DNA from: Peptostreptococcus anaerobius VPI 4330 = DSM 2949
GTDB lineage: Bacteria; Bacillota; Clostridia; Peptostreptococcales; Peptostreptococcaceae
Assembly: GCF_000381525.1 (NCBI RefSeq)
Contig: NZ_KB906608.1
Span: forward strand, 34,693-98,692
DNA length: 64,000 nt
Direction: 5' to 3'
Program-made: the position numbers and the translations under genes
Notes under the pieces: model-generated
The model's input: the letters and a program-made list of their open reading frames with translations, nothing else
Told to the model about the DNA's origin: nothing
Database searches by the model: none
Part shown: positions 46,836-55,042 of the stretch, piece by piece
How the letters are laid out: the number at the start of each line of letters is the position of its first letter
Numbering within the stretch: position 1 is the first letter of the stretch

Positions 46836-47522
46836 ATGACAAAAAAGATAAACAAAAAAACAATATCTATAGTATTGGGTTTGGTTTTATTATTTTTGTT
46901 TTATAAGTTCTTTTTGAGGGGAATCACAGCTCAAAGTATTCGTGATTGGGTCAATGGATTTGGTGTATTGGCCCCAATCGCCTATATATTTGTATGGGCC
47001 GTGCTTCCCGTTTTCTTTTTTCCGGTACCAATATTGGCACTTGCAGGAGGGTTATCGTTTGGTCTGATAGATGGGTCTATATATACAATTGTAGGTGCTG
47101 TTGTAAACTCATCAATCATGTTTTGGATGGCCAAGCTCCTAGCCAAGGATTTGGTTGCATCTTATCTAGAGAGGAAGATGCCCGAAAAGTGGTGGAATAG
47201 GTTTATGAAGTTAGGTAAAAGAGATGGATTTTTTGTTTTATTTATTTGCAGGTTAATTCCTGTAATGCCATATAACGTTATAAATTATGCATCTGGACTT
47301 ACTGAAATTTCCTTTGTTTCTTATTCACTAGCTACTATTTTGGGTATATTACCAGGTACAGTGATATTTTTAAATGTAGGAGATAAAATATTGGATATTA
47401 GGTCACCTGAATTTATTTGGTCAATAGTATTTGTAGTACTATTGACTATTATATCGATAATGCTCGGTAAATATGTATCCAAAAAGGCAGATGAAAAGGA
47501 AAAAAGATTAAAGAAGAGTTAG
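46836..47522 (+). CDS. TVP38/TMEM64 (VTT) family membrane protein, short form
   Basis: 228 residues, standard length. Hydrophobic throughout; PVPILALAGGLSFGLIDG near 65 and the signature ICRLIPVMPYNVINYASGLTEIS near 140. It differs from the previous gene product and is not a simple duplicate. Separated by 34 bp; RBS AAGGATGG. Confidence 0.87.
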   Translation: MTKKINKKTISIVLGLVLLFLFYKFFLRGITAQSIRDWVNGFGVLAPIAYIFVWAVLPVFFFPVPILALAGGLSFGLIDGSIYTIVGAVVNSSIMFWMAKLLAKDLVASYLERKMPEKWWNRFMKLGKRDGFFVLFICRLIPVMPYNVINYASGLTEISFVSYSLATILGILPGTVIFLNVGDKILDIRSPEFIWSIVFVVLLTIISIMLGKYVSKKADEKEKRLKKS

Positions 47523-47571
47523 TTACAGGATAATTGGCTTTATAAAACAATGATAATTGAAGGAGGCAGAT

Positions 47572-48555
47572 ATGTCTTACTACGATATTGAACTTGCAAA
47601 AGATTGTATACATTGTGGAGCCTGTACCAGGAATTGTACATTCCTAACAAAATACAATATGGATTTAAAAAACTTTGAAGAACACAGTGAGCTTGCCTAT
47701 TCTTGTTTTTTATGTAATAAGTGTAAGATTGTATGTCCAGTTGATATAGATGGGGCTGCAATAGGTATCAAGCACAGAAGAAATGAAGTCAAAAACAATG
47801 GCGGCAAGCTGGATAAGAAAGGATATTCTGGTATAGTACTAGAAAAATACAATTACAAGTTTAAAAACTATAAGAATGCCAGGGGAGTCAAGTCTGCTAT
47901 ATTTACAGGTTGCAACTTCCTTTCTTATACACCTAATACTGCCAATACACTTATAGACATGATGAAAGAATTCGATATAGGGGTTATATTTGATTGTTGT
48001 GGCAAGCCTATATCCGAACTAGGCCTAAAAGATAAGGAATTAGACATCATCGAAAAAATACAGAAGAAGCTTGATGACATGGGTATAGAAGAACTTATTA
48101 TGGTCTGTCCCAACTGCTATTATTATCTAGCTGGTAGGTTAAATGTCAAGATGGTCGACATATATACCAAGTTAAAAGAATTGGGTCTAGGTCAGAATTT
48201 TGATGAAGAAAAAATCAATATGTTTAGACCTTGTCCTGATAGGGAATCAAACTACTTAGAAGAAAAGGTGGCTCAGTTTATGCCAAATACAGAGATTATA
48301 AACCTCAACGAACAATGCTGTGGAGCAGGTGGTTGTGCAGGTGTTAGAGAACCTGACTTGTCATCTGGCTTCAAGGAAGATATTAAGGCCCAGGCGAATG
48401 GTGAGAAGGTCTACACATACTGTGCTACGTGTACAGGTATGATGAGACCAAAAGATATAGATATTAGCCATGTTCTTACTAGGATTCTAGGCGTTGAAGA
48501 AGGTGAAAAGATGAGGAACTCTCTGATCAATAGGATGAAATTCAAATTTAAGTAG
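47572..48555 (+). CDS. (Fe-S)-binding protein with CCG domains (HdrD/GlpC-like)
   Basis: 327 residues from ATG 47572 (AAGGAGG upstream). Two 4Fe-4S motifs (CIHCGACTRNC ~13; CFLCNKCKIVCP ~50) and two CCG-type cysteine-rich regions (TGCNFL with DCCGKP; CCGAGGCAG with CATC). This is the layout of heterodisulfide-reductase D, GlpC and related oxidoreductase subunits. No flavin or dehydrogenase partner is nearby. As last gene of a four-gene run with the YdjY-like and VTT proteins, it may supply electrons to the membrane module (inference). Confidence 0.82.
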   Translation: MSYYDIELAKDCIHCGACTRNCTFLTKYNMDLKNFEEHSELAYSCFLCNKCKIVCPVDIDGAAIGIKHRRNEVKNNGGKLDKKGYSGIVLEKYNYKFKNYKNARGVKSAIFTGCNFLSYTPNTANTLIDMMKEFDIGVIFDCCGKPISELGLKDKELDIIEKIQKKLDDMGIEELIMVCPNCYYYLAGRLNVKMVDIYTKLKELGLGQNFDEEKINMFRPCPDRESNYLEEKVAQFMPNTEIINLNEQCCGAGGCAGVREPDLSSGFKEDIKAQANGEKVYTYCATCTGMMRPKDIDISHVLTRILGVEEGEKMRNSLINRMKFKFK

Positions 48556-48635
48556 AATAGATATCTTATATGTGGTATAGTATACTTGAGATATTAAGTA
48601 AAAAACAAAAGAGATAAATAAGGAGCGTGGTTTTA

Positions 48636-49964
48636 TTGGAATCTGGCAGTTTGTGGATTCAAGTAGTAGTATTGGTGATATTGGTGATTTTGTCAGGTTT
48701 TTTCTCAGCATCAGAAACAGCCTTGATGTCGATAAGCAAGATGAAGATTAGGCATTTGAAAGAAGAAGGCGTAAGGGGAGCTAATGTAGTTGAAAAGATT
48801 ACTAGTGAACCCAAAAAACTCTTAAGTACGATTTTAGTCGGTAACAATGTGGTAAACATTGCTGCCACTTCTATATCTACATCTCTTTTACTGTCCTTGT
48901 TTGGCAGTCAGGGTGTGGCTATGTCTACTGCGATAATGACAATTATAATACTGGTATTTGGAGAAGTTACACCAAAGACTCTAGGTTCTAATAACAAGGA
49001 GAGAGTTTGTCTATCGGTTGCTAAGATCATAAACATTTTGATTATAGTTATGACGCCAATAGTCTTTGTAATGAACCTTATCACAACCATAATATTCAAG
49101 ATTTTTGGTATTAAGGATGATGATCCCAAGTCTCTTGTTACAGAAGAAGAGTTAAAGCTTATGGTAAATGTAGGTCATGAAGAAGGTGTGTTAGAGCAGG
49201 AAGAAAGAGAGATAATAAACAATGTCTTTGAGTTTGGTGATATGAAGGCAGAGGATGCTATGATCCAGAGAAAGGACATGATAACGATAGAGGCAGATGC
49301 TAGTTATGATGAGGCACTAGAGATATTTAAGAACGAAAAAATGTCTAGGATGCCTGTGTTTGAAGATTCTGTTGACGATATAATAGGTATACTGAATTTC
49401 AAGGATATAGTATTTTTAACTGATGACCAGGAAGAAAATTTCAAGGTCAGGGACTATATGAGAGAGCCATTTTTCACATATGAGTTTAAGAAGATATCAC
49501 ATCTTTTAGAAGATATGAAGATGGCTAAGGCCCAGATAGCTATAGTATTAGACGAGTACGGAGGAACATCTGGCCTATTGACTGTAGAGGATATAATAGA
49601 AGTTCTTGTCGGTGATATTGACGATGAGTATGATGAAGAGGACGATGATATAGTTATGGTCAAGCAGGATGAATATATAGTAGATGGGTCTACCAAGATA
49701 GCTGATGTAAATGAGTTTTTGTATGAAGAACTAGAGTCAGAGGAATTTGATTCAATAGGTGGTTACATAATGGGATACATCAACGGGCTACCTGAAGAAG
49801 GACAAGAAATTGAACTTTCAGAGTCAACCAAGATAAAGATTTTATCTTTGGATAAAAACAGGATAGGTAGGATAAAGATCAATGTAGTAAAAGTTGAAAA
49901 AGATGATGACGAGATCAGTTTTAAGGAGTACATTGAAAAGGAAAGCGGCAAGGACCAAGATTAG
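48636..49964 (+). CDS. CNNM/CorC-type membrane transport protein (hemolysin-like family)
   Basis: 442 residues from TTG 48636, 10 bases after AGGAG; the in-frame GTG at 48627 is too close to the RBS. An N-terminal DUF21/CNNM membrane domain (~10-170; SGFFSASETALMSIS), a CBS pair (~200-330; MIQRKDMITI, VLDEYGGTSGLLTVEDIIE) and a C-terminal CorC_HlyC domain (~350-430) are visible. Members act in Mg2+ or Co2+ homeostasis. Confidence 0.9.
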   Translation: MESGSLWIQVVVLVILVILSGFFSASETALMSISKMKIRHLKEEGVRGANVVEKITSEPKKLLSTILVGNNVVNIAATSISTSLLLSLFGSQGVAMSTAIMTIIILVFGEVTPKTLGSNNKERVCLSVAKIINILIIVMTPIVFVMNLITTIIFKIFGIKDDDPKSLVTEEELKLMVNVGHEEGVLEQEEREIINNVFEFGDMKAEDAMIQRKDMITIEADASYDEALEIFKNEKMSRMPVFEDSVDDIIGILNFKDIVFLTDDQEENFKVRDYMREPFFTYEFKKISHLLEDMKMAKAQIAIVLDEYGGTSGLLTVEDIIEVLVGDIDDEYDEEDDDIVMVKQDEYIVDGSTKIADVNEFLYEELESEEFDSIGGYIMGYINGLPEEGQEIELSESTKIKILSLDKNRIGRIKINVVKVEKDDDEISFKEYIEKESGKDQD

Positions 49965-50011
49965 TTACAAGGGTCAGAGCCAAAGATAAGTTTTTACAAA
50001 AAAGCAAAAAT

Positions 50012-50060
50012 AAAAATGCTAAATTTCAACCATTTATTTAGTTGAATTTAGCATTTTTTT
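50012..50060 (+). terminator. Terminator after the CorC-type gene
   Basis: AATGCTAAATTTCAAC pairs with GTTGAATTTAGCATT and is followed by seven Ts. A-rich on its left side, so it could also serve the convergent nadK. Confidence 0.9.
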
Positions 50061-50117
50061 ATTCTCTGAGACTTATGAGTCAGTCCCTTTAATATTATAA
50101 ACAAGAGCCTATATAGC

Positions 50118-50966
50118 TTATCTTCTCCTAAGTTCGTCGGCCTTATAATCGTATGTCTTTAAAAACTTCATATAGACCCTATCCCAGAACTCATAGTCAG
50201 AAAGTCTAAGAAGCTTGACCTGTTTTTTAGATTGTCTAGTCTTGATTGATCTTACATTAGATAGTTTTGTTTCTTCACCGTCGATCACCAAAATTATAGT
50301 GGCCTCGTTTTTGTATTCAGGAATTATAGAGATTTCGCTATCTTCAGATGGAAGGATGATACTAGATGTAAAGCTCCTAAATGCATTGGTGCTTATTGGA
50401 GATATTGGTGTTATCTGCATAATTTTAAGCCTGTTATCAACTATGCTACCACCAGCTGAGTAATTGTAGGCAGTAGATCCAGTGGATGTTGATATGATAA
50501 GTCCATCTCCACTGAATGTCTCCATATAATTGCCGTTTACATGTAGGATGAGGTGGGCAGTTCTTGACCTATTGCCCCTTACTACCAATTCATTAATAGC
50601 CTGTTTTATTGTTTTACCTTCATTGTCAAGTATTTCTATTTCTAGTAGGTCTATTTCATTGACCTCAAAATACATTCTCTGGTAGCAATCTATAAAATAA
50701 TCTATTTCAGCTTCATCTGGCAGTATTTCAGCAAAAAATCCAAGGTGTCCAGTGTTTACACATATAAAGGGAAGATCGGGAAAGTCTAGGTCCCTGGCAG
50801 CCTTTAGAAAAGAGCCATCACCACCGACTGATATCACAAGCTCTGTATCAGATTCTAGTTTATCACTAGTTGCAAAGCCATTTTTTTTGAATTTATCCTC
50901 CATTATATCTTTAACTTTTTTAGATATTTCAAGTTCATTTGACCTGAATGTTATTGTCCTTGCCAT
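50118..50966 (-). CDS. nadK: NAD kinase
   Basis: 282 residues from ATG at 50966 (GCGAGGATGA upstream). The upstream extension possible in this frame lacks an RBS and conserved sequence. Catalytic GGDGSFL (~45), NTGHLGFF (~75), NELVVRG, and the glycine-rich GDGLIISTSTGSTAYNYSAGG (~145-165). Phosphorylates NAD to NADP. Divergent from the pseudouridine synthase gene. Confidence 0.94.
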   Translation of the reverse strand: MARTITFRSNELEISKKVKDIMEDKFKKNGFATSDKLESDTELVISVGGDGSFLKAARDLDFPDLPFICVNTGHLGFFAEILPDEAEIDYFIDCYQRMYFEVNEIDLLEIEILDNEGKTIKQAINELVVRGNRSRTAHLILHVNGNYMETFSGDGLIISTSTGSTAYNYSAGGSIVDNRLKIMQITPISPISTNAFRSFTSSIILPSEDSEISIIPEYKNEATIILVIDGEETKLSNVRSIKTRQSKKQVKLLRLSDYEFWDRVYMKFLKTYDYKADELRRR

Positions 50967-51031
50967 AATATCATCCTCGCAATTTTGAAAATTAATTAAC
51001 ATAGTAATTATATCATATTGGTAGCCACTTG

Positions 51032-51040
51032 TGTTATAAT
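51032..51040 (+). promoter_or_regulatory. Extended -10 promoter of the RluA-type gene
   Basis: TG-T-TATAAT at 51032-51040, no clear -35; the same form as the eno promoter (TTGTGTTATAAT in both). Confidence 0.55.
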
Positions 51041-51093
51041 ATATAAGCATATTGAAGAGACTGTACAAAATAAGTAAAGAGGAGAGAGGTATT

Positions 51094-52017
51094 TTGTTTA
51101 TAAAAGATGAGCAAAGTTGGGATAAGTTTGTTATCAGTGTGGATAAAGAGATAAAGATTCAAGACCTACTAAGAGATGAACTTGGATTTTCAGCTAGGTC
51201 TATATCAAGACTAAAAAGAGAAAAAAATATATATGTCAATGGTAAATATACAAAGCCTACACTCCATGTAGATAAAGGGGATATAATAGAAATACCGATA
51301 ATAGAGGAAGGGTCTGATTTTGAGGGTCAAGACCTAAATGTAAGGGTATTGTATGAGGATTTTGACCTTGTAGTTGTGGATAAACCTCCATTTATGGTTG
51401 TACATCCTACCAAGAGCCACTATCAAAATACCCTAGCCAACCACCTAAGCTACCATTTGGACCAAGAAGGACAAGATGTGAGGGTTAGGTTTGTCAACAG
51501 GTTGGATATGAACACATCAGGCCTAGTTATAGTTGCCAAAAATGCCTATGCCCACCACAAGTTGTCTTCGGATATGTCAGACAAGTTGGTTGAAAAGGAG
51601 TACTATGCAATAGTAAATGGTGTACCTGACCATAAAGAAGCCACAATAGACCAACCGATCTATAGGGAGACAGAGGATTCCATAAAAAGAATTGTAGACC
51701 CAAGGGGGCAGAGGTCTATTACCCACTATAGTCTTATAGGCTCCTATAAGGACTGTGAGGGACATTTGATAAGCTTACTAAGGATTAGCTTAGAGACAGG
51801 TAGGACCCACCAAATTAGGGTTCACATGGATTATATTGGCCATCCAATAGTCTCTGATGAGCTGTATGGTCAACTACAGGATAACTTGATTGGTAGACAG
51901 GCCCTTCATGCTAGGAAGTTGGTTTTTAATCAACCTAGGATGAAAAATGAAATTGAGCTAGTGGCAGACCTTCCAGATGATATGGTAAGGCTTTTGGATA
52001 AGTGTGAAAAAATATAA
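51094..52017 (+). CDS. RluA family 23S rRNA pseudouridine synthase
   Basis: 307 residues from TTG 51094 (GGAGAGAGG 5 bases upstream). N-terminal S4-like RNA-binding part (IQDLLRDELGFSARSISRLKREKNI), then the synthase domain with catalytic Asp in RFVNRLDMNTSGLV (~145) and GRTHQIRVHMDYIGHPIVSDELYG (~245). Exact uridine target not determinable. Confidence 0.92.
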   Translation: MFIKDEQSWDKFVISVDKEIKIQDLLRDELGFSARSISRLKREKNIYVNGKYTKPTLHVDKGDIIEIPIIEEGSDFEGQDLNVRVLYEDFDLVVVDKPPFMVVHPTKSHYQNTLANHLSYHLDQEGQDVRVRFVNRLDMNTSGLVIVAKNAYAHHKLSSDMSDKLVEKEYYAIVNGVPDHKEATIDQPIYRETEDSIKRIVDPRGQRSITHYSLIGSYKDCEGHLISLLRISLETGRTHQIRVHMDYIGHPIVSDELYGQLQDNLIGRQALHARKLVFNQPRMKNEIELVADLPDDMVRLLDKCEKI

Positions 52018-52088
52018 GAATATACGCTACTATAGTATTTATGGTTAGTGTTTAAATCTAGGATAGAATAGGTAGACAGGAGATTAAA

Positions 52089-53099
52089 ATGATAATTAAT
52101 AAGTTTATAATACACGTATTGGACAAGAATTCGGAATTTCCAATACTAAATGATGTTGAGAATACAATAACACCAGAGACAGATGCCTTTTACCAGAAGG
52201 TTATAAGAAGGATATTGAGAGATGATGATTTAAGAAAGGCTAAGTTTGACTCATACCAGGACAATGAAATAAGAATCTGCGCTGACCATATTTTAAATGA
52301 GGAGCCATCCTTTGTAGTGAGTTCACAGGGAATAGCTAGGTTTTTATTTGATTCAATGAAGATAAATGCAGAGTTGGAGTCTTGTGATTTGGCAGTAGTC
52401 CTATATACCCACAAGGACCAAAAGGGGGTAGCTATAATCAAACTGGATTACAAAAAGCTATACACTCATGATATTGGATATGACGATGACAAGCAGGCAG
52501 TATCTATAAAGATGGTCACAAATGACATAGGTATCCAAGACTCCCAGAAGATAGTACATGCAGCCCTAATAGGAGTAAATGGTATAAATGATGAGTGGCA
52601 GCTTGAAATCTTAGACAAGTTGGCTGAAAAACAGGAGACGGACTCAAGCTTTGTAACTGATTTTATAAAGGCCCACAAGGTAAAGGACGAAAAATTCCTT
52701 ACTAAATCATTTAGAAATACAACTGAAAATTGGATTACAAATGCCTATGGTAATAATGTCAAAGAGGCAGAGGGAATCAGAAGCATACTCAACCATACCC
52801 TTAAAGAGGGCAATGATGTATCAATATCAAAGTTTATTAAAGAATCTATAAGCGATCCTGAAAGACAAGAGAGTTACAAGGAATTGCTTGAAGAAAAAGA
52901 AATAAATGAGGACTTTCCAATTGACAAGACATGGGTAGAAAAGAAATTGAAGAGAAGGTCTATTAAAACTAATACAGGCTTTGATATAAAGGGACTATTA
53001 GAAGACTTTGAAGATCCCATGAAGTATACAATAACTCAGAATCCGGATGGTACTGTAGATATAAGAATCAAGAACATAGAGTTTTACGAGGAAAAATAG
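52089..53099 (+). CDS. Nucleoid-associated protein (NdpA/YejK-like)
   Basis: 336 residues. The 37-kDa nucleoid-associated family pattern: begins IINKFIIHVLDKNSEFPILN, has DLAVVLYTHKDQKGVAIIKLDYKKLYTH in the middle, and ends NPDGTVDIRIKNIEFYEEK. DNA-associated role by family; function in Firmicutes is unclear. RBS AGGAGAT. Confidence 0.8.
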   Translation: MIINKFIIHVLDKNSEFPILNDVENTITPETDAFYQKVIRRILRDDDLRKAKFDSYQDNEIRICADHILNEEPSFVVSSQGIARFLFDSMKINAELESCDLAVVLYTHKDQKGVAIIKLDYKKLYTHDIGYDDDKQAVSIKMVTNDIGIQDSQKIVHAALIGVNGINDEWQLEILDKLAEKQETDSSFVTDFIKAHKVKDEKFLTKSFRNTTENWITNAYGNNVKEAEGIRSILNHTLKEGNDVSISKFIKESISDPERQESYKELLEEKEINEDFPIDKTWVEKKLKRRSIKTNTGFDIKGLLEDFEDPMKYTITQNPDGTVDIRIKNIEFYEEK

Positions 53100-53122
53100 A
53101 GCAGGTAAAATTTGAGCAAGTA

Positions 53123-53168
53123 AAAATAGAGTCTAGCTACTGTGTAAACAGATAGGAGACTCTATTTT
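53123..53168. terminator. Bidirectional terminator between the NdpA-like gene and acpP
   Basis: AATAGAGTCT (53125-53134) with AGACTCTATT (53157-53166), inner pairs CTACTGT with ACAGATAG. A-run on the left and T-run on the right serve both converging genes. Confidence 0.88.
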
Positions 53169-53188
53169 GTATTAGTAGATATTGGAAA

Positions 53189-53416
53189 TTAAGCCCTAGC
53201 TTCGATATAGGAAATAATATCATTGATAGTTCTAACCTGGTCTATATCTTCGTCAGGTATCTTCATATCAAATTCTTCTTCGATATTCATAATAATTTCT
53301 ACAGCGTCAAGTGAATCTGCATTAAGATCTTCTAGAAGATTTGTTTCAGGTGTTATTGAATCAATATCATCGACACTTAGCTGTTCTGCTATGATTTCTC
53401 TTACTTTTTCAAACAT
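53189..53416 (-). CDS. acpP: Acyl carrier protein
   Basis: 75 residues from ATG at 53416 (GAGGAGGATATT upstream). Phosphopantetheine attachment Ser in LNADSLDAVEIIMNIEEEF (~36). Small, acidic, typical ACP of fatty-acid synthesis. It stands apart from any fab genes in this window. Confidence 0.95.
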   Translation of the reverse strand: MFEKVREIIAEQLSVDDIDSITPETNLLEDLNADSLDAVEIIMNIEEEFDMKIPDEDIDQVRTINDIISYIEARA

Positions 53417-53468
53417 AATATCCTCCTCTAAATTTAACCATAATATATAAGTCTTTTCATATACGAGT

Positions 53469-53497
53469 ATAATAATATATTTTGAGGCATTTTTCAA
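53469..53497 (-). promoter_or_regulatory. acpP promoter
   Basis: On the minus strand: -35 TTGAAA (53497-53492), 17-bp spacer, -10 TATTAT (53474-53469). Confidence 0.7.
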
Positions 53498-53682
53498 TAA
53501 AAAAAAAGTAAATCTATGTATTTATTAGTAAATATGTTATATAATAGATTGTGAGAAAACATTTTTGTGAAGTAATTTTGATTAAATAATAAAAAAGATT
53601 AATGGTAATGTAAATAATATGGGTAATACTTTATTAATGAAATTTATAGCGTGATAAGTATAAATGGGGAGGAGAACACAAG

Positions 53683-54708
53683 ATGGTTATTAAAAAGCCG
53701 ACAACAATTAAAGATGTAGCCAGAGAAGCAGGTGTGTCGATATCTACTGTTTCTAGAGTAATAAATGATTCTAAGCCTGTAACTAACGAGGTCAAGCAAC
53801 GTGTTTTGGATGTGATAAAAGAGACTGGTTATGTACCAAACCCCCTAGCTAGGAGTCTTGTTACTAAGAAGAGCCAGCTAATAGGTGTGATAGTACCTGA
53901 GGTTACAGATCCTTTCGCAGCGGAGATACTAAATGGTATAGAAGAAATATCTAAGATGTACAACTATGATATCTTGCTTGCCAATACATACTCTGAAAAG
54001 GAACTTGAAAAGAAGAGCATAAACCTACTTAGGGCAAAGCAAGTAGAGGGCATAGTTATGATATGTTGGGATCTTGACCAGGAATTGGTAGATCAGCTAG
54101 ACAACAGTGGTATACCGGCAGTTTATATCAGTAAGACTAATAGAAACTTTGATATATACAATGTATCAGCTCAGAATAGGCCAGCTGCTAGGGATATGAC
54201 TGAATTTTTGATAGAAAAAGGACATAAGGATATAGCCTTGATGGTTACTAACTATCACATATCAGACCTAGCCAATGAGAGACTAGAGGGTTACAAAGAA
54301 GCCCTAGAAAAAGCTAAAATAGATTATAGGGAAGAACTAGTTGTTTCATCTGGTACAAATTATAGTGATGGATATGCAGCTGCAAAAGAACTTCTAGGCA
54401 AGGGAGAAAAGTTAGATGCAATATTTGCTACAAGTGATGAGGCAGCTGTTGGAGCAATCAATGCTTGTTTTGACATGGGCTATAAGGTTCCGGAAGACAT
54501 ATCAGTGGCTGGATTTAATGATGTGAAATTAGCCAAGATTTATAGACCTAAGTTGACATCTGTGTATCAACCTTTATTTGATATGGGAGCAGTCGCAATA
54601 AGAATTATAATCAAGCTAATAGGTGGCCTTGAAATAACCGAAAAGAGCGTGGCTCTACCATATAGGATAATGGATAGAGAGAGTGTTTTGGACAGAAATA
54701 ACAAATAA
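53683..54708 (+). CDS. LacI family transcriptional regulator (CcpA-like)
   Basis: 341 residues, RBS GGGGAGGAG. N-terminal LacI HTH (TTIKDVAREAGVSISTVSRVIND, residues 7-29), hinge helix NPLARSLVTKKS, and a periplasmic-binding-protein-like effector domain (LIGVIVPEVTDPFAAEIL; ATSDEAAVGA; GFNDVKLAKIYRPKLTSV). Length and hinge fit CcpA or a close paralogue; stand-alone position does not name a specific regulon. Confidence 0.88.
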   Translation: MVIKKPTTIKDVAREAGVSISTVSRVINDSKPVTNEVKQRVLDVIKETGYVPNPLARSLVTKKSQLIGVIVPEVTDPFAAEILNGIEEISKMYNYDILLANTYSEKELEKKSINLLRAKQVEGIVMICWDLDQELVDQLDNSGIPAVYISKTNRNFDIYNVSAQNRPAARDMTEFLIEKGHKDIALMVTNYHISDLANERLEGYKEALEKAKIDYREELVVSSGTNYSDGYAAAKELLGKGEKLDAIFATSDEAAVGAINACFDMGYKVPEDISVAGFNDVKLAKIYRPKLTSVYQPLFDMGAVAIRIIIKLIGGLEITEKSVALPYRIMDRESVLDRNNK

Positions 54709-54780
54709 GTCAAGACATTGGGACCACAAAAAGAAATATTTTTTATAGGTCAAGCACTTTAAAAAAAGCATAAAATAGTA

Positions 54781-55012
54781 TATAATATACTTAACTGAAG
54801 CATACGTGATGGCTATATATAAGTTCAACCTACATATTGAATACGGGAGACCGAGTTCTACTATTAGTATGGACGGCCTAGCTTATTATAACCTAGGAAA
54901 CCAGAAATTGTATGACAGGTCACCCACCTGGGTGAATCTCGGGTGTGAATTTAAATGGTCTACGGTGTTTTGGATATATAGGTGTTGTCTTGTATTAGGC
55001 AACACCTTTTTA
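54781..55012 (+). ncRNA. Structured small RNA gene, family not identified
   Basis: A -10-like TATAAT (54781-54786) precedes a ~220-nt segment that ends in an intrinsic terminator (GGTGTTGT with GCAACACC, 54981-55006, then TTTTT). The ends can close as CTATATAT (54813-54820) with ATATATAG (54974-54981). Inside are TTCAA/TTGAA (54823-54840), a CGG-GAGA-CCG tetraloop hairpin (54844-54853), CCTAG/CTAGG (54877-54897), and TCACCC-ACCT-GGGTGA (54920-54935). It is GC-richer than other intergenic DNA here. A 71-codon open frame through it has no RBS and is rejected. 6S RNA or a raiA-type motif are possibilities I cannot confirm; it could also be a leader of the MocR gene 31 bp downstream. Confidence 0.7.
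54981..55012 (+). terminator. Terminator of the structured RNA
   Basis: GGTGTTGT (54981-54988) and GCAACACC (54999-55006), loop CTTGTATTAG, followed by TTTTTAT. Confidence 0.88.
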
Positions 55013-55042
55013 TATGTATGAACTTGTGATGGTGGTGATTAT

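Noticed and set aside
54806..55021. 71-codon open frame across the structured RNA
   Set aside because: No ribosome binding site, overlaps RNA hairpins and the terminator; better explained as non-coding.
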